From an uncultured Flavobacteriales bacterium (lineage in GTDB: Bacteria; Bacteroidota; Bacteroidia; Flavobacteriales; BACL11): 64,000 nt of DNA. The stretch spans positions 1-64,000 of the forward strand of contig CASIBH010000004.1 of NCBI GenBank assembly GCA_949372805.1, given 5' to 3'. The position numbers and the translations under genes were made by a program. Positions 30,428 through 41,500 of this stretch are shown here, piece after piece (position 1 is the stretch's first letter; each line of letters starts with the position of its first letter). The notes beneath the pieces were generated by a model. That model saw only the letters and a program-made list of their open reading frames with translations, was not told where the DNA came from and did not search any database.

Positions 30428-30435
30428 CAAATCTA
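30428..30435 (-). promoter_or_regulatory. -7 box upstream of the helicase gene
   Basis: Minus-strand TAGATTTG (TAnnTTTG), 19 bases before the start codon, giving a very short leader. No -33 TTTG. Confidence 0.35.
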
Positions 30436-30562
30436 TTATTTTTGTCATGTAAAATATCTAATTCTAAAAAGTTTTTGTGAAAGGTCATAAAATCAGCTTT
30501 ATTAACATTCAATTCTACATAAGATTTAAGAAATACTTAGTCTAATAGATACTAATATTTTG

Positions 30563-30570
30563 TAAATTTG
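30563..30570 (+). promoter_or_regulatory. -7 box upstream of the first giant surface gene
   Basis: TAAATTTG (TAnnTTTG), 17 bases before the ATG at 30588. No -33 TTTG at the usual spacing. Confidence 0.4.
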
Positions 30571-30587
30571 GGAAAAATTTTTTATTT

Positions 30588-33500
30588 ATGAAGAAATTAT
30601 TGATTCTACTAGTAGCGCTTTGTAGTGTTTTTCAAATGCAGGCAACTCACTTGATGGGTGGTGAAATTACATGGGAGTGCATTAAGGTTGGTCCTGATGC
30701 TGGAAAGTATATTTTTAAGCTGAAATTATATAGAGATTGTGATGGCACTTCTCTAAGTACTTTTGCTCAAACAATTTATGTTTGGGATCACCCTACAGTT
30801 ACATCTATGTCACTTGACTTTATTTCAAATACAGATATTTCGCCTGATTGTGATGTTACTAATAGTGGAAATGCTCAACTAGATTGCTCAACCAATCCTG
30901 TTGGAGCAGTTGAAGAATATCTTTATGAATCTCAACCTGTTAGTTTGCCAGGCTCTCCGCCAACAACTGGATGGCATTTTACATGGGATTCATGTTGTAG
31001 AAATGGTGCAATAACAAATTTAGTTTTATCTAGCACAACATCACCTTCTGAAGGTTTTACACTTAGAGCATCGATGTTCCCGTATGTTGATCCTTTAGGT
31101 AATCTTATTCCTGCTGAACCATGTTTTGATTCTTCTCCAATATTTAATGAAAGTCCAAAAACAATTATTTGTACTGGTTACCCTTTTTCCTACTCACATA
31201 ATGCATCTGACAATGAACTTGATTCAATTTCTTACTCATGGGATGAGCCTTTAGATGATTTTGTAGGTAATTTTGATCCTGCTGCAGGAAATCCTGCTTC
31301 CTTACCTTGGGTAGCTCCTTATGCTTTTAATAATCCTTTACCTGGTAATGTCTCACTTAATTCTCAAACTGGAGAAATTTCATATAATTCAAATATTTCA
31401 GGAAATTTTGTAACTGTTGTAAGAATAGATGCTTATAAGTGTGGGCAAATAGTTGCTTCAATTTACAGAGAGATTCAAGCGGTACTTTTGGCATGTCCAT
31501 CTTTGTCAGGAAACACACCAAATACACCTCCATCAATTGATGCTCCTTTTATAGACCCAATTACTGGCTTGCCTTCATTTAGTACTTCAGTTCCAGCAGG
31601 AAGTTTAGTAAGTTTTAATATTACTGGAGTAGATTCTTTAGATATATACCCAAATGGTGCATCTCAAGAGATTACACTTGAAATAACTGGAGGTCAAATG
31701 TCTGGTGATTTTGTAAATATATTTGATTGCGCTGAACCTCCTTGTGCTATTTTTAATAACGGCTCGGGTGTAGTGCCTCCTTTTTCTAGTCCTTCGTTTG
31801 TAAGCGGATATTTTGAATGGCTTACTGATTGTAATCATATTGCTAGTGATGCGGGTTGTGGAACAATTTCAAATCTGTACACATTTGCCATTAAAGCTTA
31901 TGATGATTTTTGTCCTGCTCCAGCAATTACTTTAGCAACAATTTCTATTGAAGTAACTGCAGCTCAAGGACTGTCAGAGCCTGATCTTCAGTGTGCATTT
32001 TTAAATGGGGCAGGTGATCTTACCCTTGATTGGAATTATAGTTTTGGTGGTGATGCATCAACTATTTATCATATCTATGGATCTGATAATATTGGTGGGC
32101 CATATTCATTGCTTGAAGATGTTAATTATTCAAATCCTAACAATCTTTTATTTCAGACTCATACTATTGATTCTATTAACTTACCAGCGGGTTATCAATT
32201 CTTTTATTTAACACAAGAATCTGCTTGTGCAAGTTCTTCAGTAGAATCTGATACAATTACTCCTATTGAATTTCAAATTTCTCATTCTGATGTTAATTGC
32301 TGGGATGATACAGATGGTCGTATAACTGTTGAGGTTTTAAGTACGATGTTAGCTCCTTTTAGTTATTATCTAAATGGAGTTTTAAATCCAAATCCTATTC
32401 CTTATGATACTGTTTTTTCTGATTTAACTGCAGGAAATTATGTTGTTACAGTTAGTGATAATGGAAGTTGTCAGATTGATCAAACTGTTAATATTACTGC
32501 TCCAGGTTCACCACTTCAATCACTTGTTAGCGATACAATGAATAACTGTTACGGCAGCAATGATGGTATTGCTATAGGTTCTGGCGCTGGAGGAACTCCT
32601 CCTTATTCTTATGAGTGGTTTAACCAAAACTTTGTCAGCTTTAGTACTAATGATACGGCCTTTAATTTAAGTGCTGGTAGTTATTATTTAGAGGTTAGTG
32701 ATGCAAATGGATGTGATACTTTCTCTACTGTCCAGGTTATTGCTCCTCAAACAGCACTTAGTGGATCTCCTCAAGTATTTGGTATTGCTTGTCGAGGTGA
32801 TAGTACCGGTATGATAATTGGTGATGCCAATGGTAGCTGGGCTCCATATCAGTATTACTGGATTTCTAGTGCTGGAGATACTCTTCAGTCCACTTCATAT
32901 ACAACAACAAGAGATACTTTAAAAGATTTAAGTTCTGGCGTTTATACTCTTCATGTTTATGATGCTCAATCTTGTTTTGTGAGCTATAGTTTAAATGTTG
33001 GAGAACCAATGACTATGCTTAGTATTGATAGTATTTTAGTTGTAGAAAATATTGCTTGTTTTGGTGATAGTGTTGGTAAGGCTCGATTATTTGCTAGCGG
33101 AGGGATGCCAAACTATAGCTATATGTGGGATAATGGAGAAACAGGATTGGTAGCACAAAATTTATCTGCGGGATATCGTCATCTTACGCTTACTGATGAT
33201 TGGGGCTGTGAGGTTGTTGATAGTGTTTATATTTCAGAGAATCCAGAGATACAATCTACTATTAGCGTTGTTCAGACAGTTAGCTGTTATGGGCAGTCTG
33301 ATGGTATTGCAAGTATTAGTTCTGTTGGAGGTATTCCAACATACACTTACTTTTGGAGTAATGGTCATACAGGTCTTAGCATGCCAGATACTTCTTCAGG
33401 TCTTGTTGAAGGGAGTTATTATGTAACTACAAGAGATGTAATAGGCTGTGAGGTTGTTGATAGTGTTTATGTGTCAGAGCCAGAGCCACTTTCTATGATA

Positions 33501-35450
33501 GCAAATGAGCTAGTATGGATCTCATGCTTTGGAGCTAATGATGGTCTTGCTTATGCAAGCGGTTTAGGAGGAAATCTTCCATATACATTTACTTGGATGA
33601 CTAATGGTCAGATAGGAGATACAATTAACACTGTTCATCCAGGACTACATACTGTAGAAGTTGTTGATGCAAGAGGATGTACATCAAGTGATACAATTTT
33701 TATGCATGAGCCAACAGAGCTTCATGTAAACATAGATGATAACTTCACAATACTTCCTTACTGTATCGGAGTAAATAGTGCAAGCTTAACATCTTTAGCT
33801 ACAGGAGGAACACCAGGATATAGTTATGCTTGGGATGATAACTTAGTAGCACCACAACTTACAGCAACAGCTAGTCATCTTTTAGCAGGAGTTTATACGG
33901 TTACTGCAACAGACTCAAGAGGATGTACAGCAAGTGATAGTAGAGATATTGATACAATAACTAATACAATGAGTGCTTTTGTTTTAGAGATAGACAATGT
34001 AAGCTGCTTTGGATATAATAATGGATCTGCAGTTGTTAATGCATCAGGAGCGCATGCTCCATATTCATACCAATGGTTTGGTCCAAATGGCTACTCAAGT
34101 GTGAATGATAGTGTAGCTAATTTATATGCTGAAAATTATTCTGTAACAGTATCAGATACTAATAACTGTATGGTTAATACAAGTATTAATTTAAGTGAGC
34201 CAGCAGCTATTACATACAATACTTTATCTTCCACAGATGCAGTATGTCTTGGGTCTTGTGATGGAAGTGTTCTTTTAGACTTTACAGGAGGAAGTGCTCC
34301 ATATTATGGTCATGCTTTAGATAATAATACTGGAGCTGTAACAATGAATTTATTGAGCGATAGTTTATTCTCAGGAATTTGTGCAGGTAATTATACTGTC
34401 AGCTTAACAGATGCTAATGACTGTCCTTCTTACCTGGTGAATGGAGGGAATAATCAGCATGATATAACTGCTTTAGATACTATCTTCACAGCTCTTTCCT
34501 CAAATGGAAATATGATTTTATGCTATGGTGATGCTACAGCAAGTCTTTCTATTGACTTAAATTACTTTAATAACACTTATTCTTACTCTTGGGAGAATGT
34601 TTTAAGCCCTGGCGTTAGTCTTGGTGCAGGTTCTTCTTTGGTAGGTCTGGAGTCTGGAACATATGTTCTTTTAGCTAACTATATGACTTGTCATGCAAGT
34701 GATACAATGACTATTACAGAGCCTGATTCACTTACTATCTTAGGAAATGTAGTTGATGCAGATTGCTATGGTGCAAGTACAGGCTCTATAACAACAAATA
34801 TTAGTGGTGGATCATTGGGTTATGTGTATAATTGGTCTGGAAGTTCAAGTACCAATAATAATTTAAATAATGTTTCTGCAGGAGTTTATACTTTAACCGT
34901 AAGTGATATGTATTCTTGTGAGTACTCACAAACATTTGTAGTTGGCGAGCCACAAGAGATAACAGCTACGATAAATCAAAATTCATCTAACACTTACTTA
35001 TTAGAATCTAATAATGTAAATGGAGGAGTTGCACCATATGTTCATTCTTGGAGAGAAGCATCTGCTCCAAATGTTCAGCTAGCAACCGGAACAACTTATA
35101 CTGTTAGTAGCTATGGCGATTACTTTGTAAGAGTAACAGATGCTCAAGGTTGTACTAGCGAGTCCAATAGTATAGAGTTCATCTCTACCACTATAAATGA
35201 AGTAGGATCAAGCTTAGAGGTAAGTGTTTATCCAAATCCATTTAGATCAGAAGCTGTAGTTGACTTTGGAAGAGTAGTTGAGAGTGCAAGCTTGACGATA
35301 GTGGATATGTATGGTAAGGTAATAGAGCGTCATTTAGTTGGAAATAGTGATAGATACATTATTACCAACAAAGATAAAGCTAGTGGAGTTTATTTCTTGA
35401 AAATAGAAACAAGAGAAGGAAATATGTTTGTTAAATTAGTTATAAAATAA
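30588..35450 (+). CDS. Giant SprB-repeat surface protein A, T9SS type A sorting domain
   Basis: 1,620 residues. Signal peptide (1-19, cleavage near QAT), then an N-terminal region beginning THLMGGEITWECI that is common in large Bacteroidota surface proteins. About 11-12 SprB-type repeats of roughly 75-85 residues follow from about residue 560, each with a [SA]C[FY]G..[DN]G start, a PY.Y.W core, an AG.Y.V.V.D..GC segment and EP at the end. A type A T9SS C-terminal domain (VYPNPFRSEAVVDFGR) closes it. Likely exported by T9SS and attached or released at the surface, perhaps for adhesion or gliding. Residues 655-1609 are almost identical in DNA to gene C downstream; the head (1-654) is not. The last 11 residues also differ. 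Confidence 0.88.
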   Translation: MKKLLILLVALCSVFQMQATHLMGGEITWECIKVGPDAGKYIFKLKLYRDCDGTSLSTFAQTIYVWDHPTVTSMSLDFISNTDISPDCDVTNSGNAQLDCSTNPVGAVEEYLYESQPVSLPGSPPTTGWHFTWDSCCRNGAITNLVLSSTTSPSEGFTLRASMFPYVDPLGNLIPAEPCFDSSPIFNESPKTIICTGYPFSYSHNASDNELDSISYSWDEPLDDFVGNFDPAAGNPASLPWVAPYAFNNPLPGNVSLNSQTGEISYNSNISGNFVTVVRIDAYKCGQIVASIYREIQAVLLACPSLSGNTPNTPPSIDAPFIDPITGLPSFSTSVPAGSLVSFNITGVDSLDIYPNGASQEITLEITGGQMSGDFVNIFDCAEPPCAIFNNGSGVVPPFSSPSFVSGYFEWLTDCNHIASDAGCGTISNLYTFAIKAYDDFCPAPAITLATISIEVTAAQGLSEPDLQCAFLNGAGDLTLDWNYSFGGDASTIYHIYGSDNIGGPYSLLEDVNYSNPNNLLFQTHTIDSINLPAGYQFFYLTQESACASSSVESDTITPIEFQISHSDVNCWDDTDGRITVEVLSTMLAPFSYYLNGVLNPNPIPYDTVFSDLTAGNYVVTVSDNGSCQIDQTVNITAPGSPLQSLVSDTMNNCYGSNDGIAIGSGAGGTPPYSYEWFNQNFVSFSTNDTAFNLSAGSYYLEVSDANGCDTFSTVQVIAPQTALSGSPQVFGIACRGDSTGMIIGDANGSWAPYQYYWISSAGDTLQSTSYTTTRDTLKDLSSGVYTLHVYDAQSCFVSYSLNVGEPMTMLSIDSILVVENIACFGDSVGKARLFASGGMPNYSYMWDNGETGLVAQNLSAGYRHLTLTDDWGCEVVDSVYISENPEIQSTISVVQTVSCYGQSDGIASISSVGGIPTYTYFWSNGHTGLSMPDTSSGLVEGSYYVTTRDVIGCEVVDSVYVSEPEPLSMIANELVWISCFGANDGLAYASGLGGNLPYTFTWMTNGQIGDTINTVHPGLHTVEVVDARGCTSSDTIFMHEPTELHVNIDDNFTILPYCIGVNSASLTSLATGGTPGYSYAWDDNLVAPQLTATASHLLAGVYTVTATDSRGCTASDSRDIDTITNTMSAFVLEIDNVSCFGYNNGSAVVNASGAHAPYSYQWFGPNGYSSVNDSVANLYAENYSVTVSDTNNCMVNTSINLSEPAAITYNTLSSTDAVCLGSCDGSVLLDFTGGSAPYYGHALDNNTGAVTMNLLSDSLFSGICAGNYTVSLTDANDCPSYLVNGGNNQHDITALDTIFTALSSNGNMILCYGDATASLSIDLNYFNNTYSYSWENVLSPGVSLGAGSSLVGLESGTYVLLANYMTCHASDTMTITEPDSLTILGNVVDADCYGASTGSITTNISGGSLGYVYNWSGSSSTNNNLNNVSAGVYTLTVSDMYSCEYSQTFVVGEPQEITATINQNSSNTYLLESNNVNGGVAPYVHSWREASAPNVQLATGTTYTVSSYGDYFVRVTDAQGCTSESNSIEFISTTINEVGSSLEVSVYPNPFRSEAVVDFGRVVESASLTIVDMYGKVIERHLVGNSDRYIITNKDKASGVYFLKIETREGNMFVKLVIK
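32551..35416 (+). repeat. 2,866-bp near-identical direct repeat, copy 1
   Basis: Aligns without gaps to 44571-47436 at a fixed offset of 12,020. I see five differences: 32567, 32570, 32654, 32669 and 35237. The last four-fifths of the tract is identical except for one base. Both edges are sharp: the upstream neighbour falls to clear but diverged similarity, and the sequence changes completely at AAGAGA within the last codons of the sorting domain. Confidence 0.95.
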
Positions 35451-35506
35451 ATTATAAATTAGCTATCAGACATACTCTAGTAATTATTAGTTATTTAATT
35501 TAAGAG

Positions 35507-35514
35507 TATATTTG
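35507..35514 (+). promoter_or_regulatory. -7 box upstream of the second giant surface gene
   Basis: TATATTTG (TAnnTTTG), 37 bases before the ATG at 35552. No -33 TTTG. Confidence 0.35.
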
Positions 35515-35551
35515 CAAGGCTAGGATTTTAAGAATTCAATAAATTTGAAAA

Positions 35552-38500
35552 ATGAAGAATAAAAATATTAGAATGAATAACAGAAAATCATTTTTGGAAA
35601 GTACCTCTTTAATTAAGAAGGTACTATTTCTGCTTTTAGGGATATGTATAAGTTTAAATATTAATGCCCAGTCAATAACAGTTGGAAGTATTGCGGCAAC
35701 TAATACTTTTACAGCAGATGGAAAAGCATATGTTGTGGTATCAGGTGTTCCTGGTGGATTGAATAATTATACATGGACCAACTTAAGTTCAGGAGCTCAA
35801 GCATCATTCACATCATCCACTGATTTTACAGATACTCTAACAGATTTTTCTGGAACTTATGAGATAAGTGTGGATAATTTTGATTTTGGATTTTCAGCTG
35901 TTGATACAATAACAATTACTGCTCCTGGAGCAACTTTTAGCTACAACGGATCTTTTGTGCTTTGTGGTGGTCTTACTAATGCTTTTATAACAGCTTTTGT
36001 TCAGGGATGTGCTGTTCTTGGACCAACTCTTGGAACTAATTATTTATTAACTGATGCCTCGAATAACACAATATTATTAGATTCAATAGCGCCAACTACT
36101 GCCATGCCTCTTCCGCCACTTGTTGTTGGTACATATTACTTATCATCTACAAATTTAGATAATGGATGTGTTGGGTTTGATACCTTTGATATTACTGCAG
36201 GTCTTTTAAATGTTTCTACTTTCAGTACAAATGTTCTTAACAATACTCTTGGATTATTTACTATAACAGCTTCTGGAGGCTCGTCTCCTTATACACTTGA
36301 TTGGCAAGGGCAAAATCTTCCGACATGGAATAATGGGGATACATTAATTGGACTTCCTGCAGGAACATATTTTTTTACAGTTTCAAGCTCTGATGGTTGT
36401 ACGTATTCTGATTCTGTTATCATTCAGAACACATGTGATGGACAGATTACAAGCATTAATTATGATCCTTGTGCTCCAGAGGTTTTTGTTAGTGCTGCTA
36501 TCAATATGGTAGGGTCTGGACCATTTGATTTTGACTATGAATTATCTGATGGCTCATCTGTTGTGGCATTTGAAAATTCTACTGCTTCAAATATAACTTT
36601 CTCAAACAGCGTTGGCTCTGGAACATTTTATTTAAATATTACTGAGACTAATACAGGATGTATTGTTACAGATACAATTACTCATACTTTAAATCCTGTT
36701 TTTGTTTCTTCCTCAATAACTGATGTAACTTCTGTTGGAGCTTGTGATGGAGGTGTTTTTGTGACCCCTACCTCAGGACAATTTCCTTATACATTTGAGT
36801 GGAGTAATTCTACTGGAATTATTTCTACAACTAATGGACCATTTACACAGCTTACAAATCTTTGTGATGATACATATTGTTTAGTTATAACTGATGATAA
36901 TGGATGTACTTTTACCGAGTGTTATGATGTTCTTTATTACCCTTGTAATGTTACCCTTTCTATTTTTGATTCAATTAATTGTTATAATGGTTTTGGAGCT
37001 ATTCAAGTAAATATTGATACAACAGGAAATCCTGGAGGACCTTATGAATACACATTGTTTAATGCAAATAATGGAAACCAAATAGGAAATCCTCAAGTTA
37101 ATGTTAATACTCAATTTACTTTTCCAAATTTACCTACAGGCAATTATTTTGTTAATGTTTTTGATCCAGCCTTTGGGAGTTACTGTAAGCCTGATACAAT
37201 TATATTAACAGAGCCTGATCAAATTAACGTTTGGACAACTGTTGATAGTTCATCTGCTGTTTGTGCTGAAGATGGAATTATTACTATTGATTCTATAACT
37301 GGAGGAACAAATCCATTTAATATTACTTGGTTAGATTCCATTCTTTCTCCTTTACCAACTATAGCAGATACAAATATTAATGGAAATGTTTTTCAAGATT
37401 CCTTATTATATTCAAATGAAAATACAAATGGATATTTAATCTTAATTACTGACGCAAATGGTTGTTCAAGAAATCAAACTGTTTACATCCACCCACAAAA
37501 TTCTGGAGCTGACTTTGCTATCGAGAGCTGGGAAGTGACTCAGCCAAAATGCTATGGTGCCTGTGACGGAGGAATTCTTGCAACAATGGCTGGAATGCCA
37601 AATGGTTGTTTATCTGTTCCTCCTTTTACATTTTACTGGATAGATGGTGCTACTGGTGGAGCTGGACAAGTAGCAGATACCTTAAAAGTAGATTCAGTTG
37701 GAACTCTTTTTTATAATCCCTCTCATGTAGCTACTTATGTTAATTTATGTCCTGGTTCTTATCAATTACATGCTTATGATTACTATGGTAATTTTGGAGG
37801 AATACAAAATTTTGATGTTTTTGAGCCTGATTCAATTACTATTGCCTTAAGTGATAGCCTAGAGCTATTTTGTGGTGAAGAACAATTTGTTTTATCAAAT
37901 GTTAGTGGTGGACCAACAGTAAATGATACAACTCTAATTTCAAGTAATACGCTAGACTTTGGAATTCCAAGTGGGTTTCAGGATAGTTTAAACATAAATG
38001 ATTACTATCTTTTAGTAGTAAGTGGAACATATGAAGATACTGCAGGTAACTTGTATGATGCTGCATGGGATTACACTGCTTTTCCTGGCGCTCCAGCTAC
38101 TCCTGTGATGCACTGGGCATTTGATGGTAATTTCACTCATAGACCTTTTCCAGATGCTTTTAACTTAGATCATACTTATACCTTTCCATTTGTTTCTCAA
38201 ACTGGTGTTCACAATTTTGCAATGACTCAGCCTGGTTTCTTGCAACCTGGAGCTACTGGAATGCAATTTGATTTATATCTTGTGCGATATGATACTACCA
38301 TTTTTTCATATCAGTGGGAATATCTAAATGCAACCGGTACTGCTAATATTGGGAATACTGATTCTGTTTTAGTATACCCTTACTACGGAGGACAATATGA
38401 ACCAACAGATTATATTGTTACTGTTACTGATATAACAGGCTCCTGTTCAAAATCTGATCAAATACACGTTTCATGGGATTTAGGCATTTTAAGTTTTGAC

Positions 38501-41500
38501 ACTATAGGAAACTCTTTAGTTTCATGCTATGGCGATTCTTCTTCAACTATTATATTAGCAATTGATACGACTTCATCTGGCACTAATACCCCTGGTTTTG
38601 CACCCTACATTTTCTATCTTGATGGTGACTCTACTTTAACTTCTCCATCAAATTATAGCGATACAATTGAAAATGTTCCTGCAGGTACTCATACTGTTAG
38701 CATTTCAGATTCTTTAGGATGTCTTTCCAGAGAAATATCAATTGATGTCATACAATCAGATTCCTTATATGCATGTGGAGTAGATTCTAATTATATAGAG
38801 GTTATGGTGGATAATTTTAATATGACTTTTGATAATCCATATCTTCATACCTCAGTTGTTCCTACGTTACTTGGAATGAATTACCGACTAAAAGTTAGTG
38901 GTACTTACAACGATTCTTGGTCAGGATCAAATTATAAAGATGCTGCATACATATATAATATAAATCCTCCAACTGGTAATATTGATTGGATGATGAATGG
39001 CTCAAGTCTTTTTTACCCTACTCCAAATCAGTACAATTCATCACATGAATATGTATTTGAGTTTGTTGGAGATGGTGATTCTATTGATTTTACATATAAT
39101 GATTACTTTGATTCTCTGTATGTGAATAATAGTGGACTTTTATCATTTGAGCTTTATAAAATGGTTTGTCCAAATACCGATACTGCATTTACTTGCTTTG
39201 GTGATTCAACTGCTTCATCTAATGTGTATCCAACAGGAGGAACGCCTTTTGATCCTGATGGCTTTGCTAATTCAGGAGATGAGTTTTATAATATAGTTTG
39301 GAAAGATTTTTCTGGAAGTGCTACAAATCTTGCTGGTGATCCTTGGGGTACTGGTCAAACAGTTTCTAATCTTCCTGCCGGAACATATTTTGCTTATATT
39401 ACAGATGCTCTTGGATGTGAATATGTTAGAACTCTAATTGTTCAAGAATCTGCTGTTGCAATGAATATAGATACTATTTATCCAACACCTGTTGCTTGTC
39501 GAAATGACTCCTCAGGATGTATTTCTGCTGTTGTTTCTGGTGGTTTTACTGATAATATTGTTGTTGTAATTTCTGCAGGAGATACTATTTATACTGATCA
39601 AGGTGATCTTGACACTATTCAAATTTGTGGTTTAGTCGCTGGTACATATCAGTTTTATATTTATGACTCTCCAGATGCAAGTTTTGCTGATTATGATTGT
39701 GCAGAGTTTGCAGAAATAATAATAACTCAGCCTCAAGATATTTTATCTACCTCAGTAAACTTATTATCTGATGTTCAATGTTTTGGAGATTCTACAGGAG
39801 CTGCAATTGCTAATGCTATTGGTGGACAGTTTCCTTATTCATATAATTGGCTTGCAGGAAATACTTCTGCTATAGTTAATAATCTATGGCCAGGATGGCA
39901 GGTTGTTGAAATAAGCGATAGCAATGGATGTGTCAAGCTTGATAGTATCGAAATAATAAATTTATATCCAGAGATCTCAAGTGTTCTTGACGTTATACAA
40001 GATGTTTCTTGCTTTGGGGGATGTGATGCAATAGCAAGCTTGTCAACAAATGGAGGAGTGCTTCCTCATACTTACTTCTGGGATATTGGTCAGGTATCTA
40101 TTAATATGCCTGATACAGCATTTAACCTTTGTTATGGAGGGCATGATGTAATTGTTGAAGATGCTCTTGGATGTAGACAAACAGTTACCTACAATATAAG
40201 TCAACCTGACGAGCTCTTTGCTCAAGCAGTTATGACTCAACCAATCCAATGTTTTGGTTTTGATGATGGAACTGCTTTTGCTTCAGCTACTGGGGGAACA
40301 CAATTTTATTCTTTTGTTTGGGATAGTATTAATGGACAAGCAGGACAGAACGCTACTAATCTTACTCCAGGATTGCATTATGTGTATGTTACTGATGCTA
40401 AAGGGTGTACTGCAATGGACTCTGTTAATATTTCTGAGCCAACGCAATTAACAATTGCAATAGATGATACAATGACGGTTTACTCTTATTGTGCTGGAAC
40501 AAATTCTGGTCAATTATGTGCTATAGCTGATGGAGGAACACCAAACTATAATTATGTTTGGAATGATGTATTGGGACAAACAGGAACATGTGCTACAAAT
40601 TTAATTGCTAGTCAGTATACAGTATTAGTAATGGATGATAGAAACTGTATTGCAACTGTATCCTTTAATTTAGATTCTATTACTAATAGTATGGACCCTG
40701 ACTCAGTTGGTATATCTATTGATGATGTAAGTTGTTTTGGGACTTTTGATGGTTCTGTTTCAATTACTACTGTTGTTGGAGCTGTTGCACCATATACTTA
40801 TTCATGGACAGGTCCTAATAGTTATAGTTCTGTGCTTTCATCAATCAGTTCACTCTATGCTGGAAGTTATGGAGTTGTAATTGAAGATTCTAATGGATGT
40901 GCTATAACAGTAAATGCAGAAGTACAACAGCCTGATCAATTAGAATATACTACATATAATGTAGAAAGTTCTACTTGTCTAGGAGCTTGTGATGGAGAAA
41001 TACATGTTAGTATTGAAGGTGGTACTCATCCATATTTTTATGATTTAGACCAGCAAGGAACATTTCCTCTAATGAATACTTCACCAGTTATAAACGATAC
41101 TTTAATAACTAATTTATGTGCTGGACTTCGTTCAATATATATTACAGATGATAATAATTGTGAAGGAACAGTCGTTTGGGGTGGAAGATGGGAAGAAACA
41201 GTTGATCAAGGAGTTGTTGTTGAACTTGACTCTGTTGTAGCAAGTCCTGCAACGTGCTTTAATTTAAATGATGGTTCTGCTTTTATTCATGGTCAAGGAA
41301 ATCCATTATTCACATATACTTGGGAAACAAATGATATTGCAACAAATCTTCCAACAGGAACTGTTTTAGGTAATGGTATTGCATATAATAATTTTTACCC
41401 TGGAACATATTGGGCAGTAGCTCACTATGCTGATTCATCAAGTTTTGGTGTTCCCTATTCAGGATGTGATTTTGGATATCAATTTACAATTTCAAGTGCT

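Noticed and set aside
32551..35416. Insertion sequence or transposon as the cause of the large repeat
   Set aside because: No transposase, inverted ends or target duplication; the repeat is coding SprB units plus a sorting domain, in frame in both genes.
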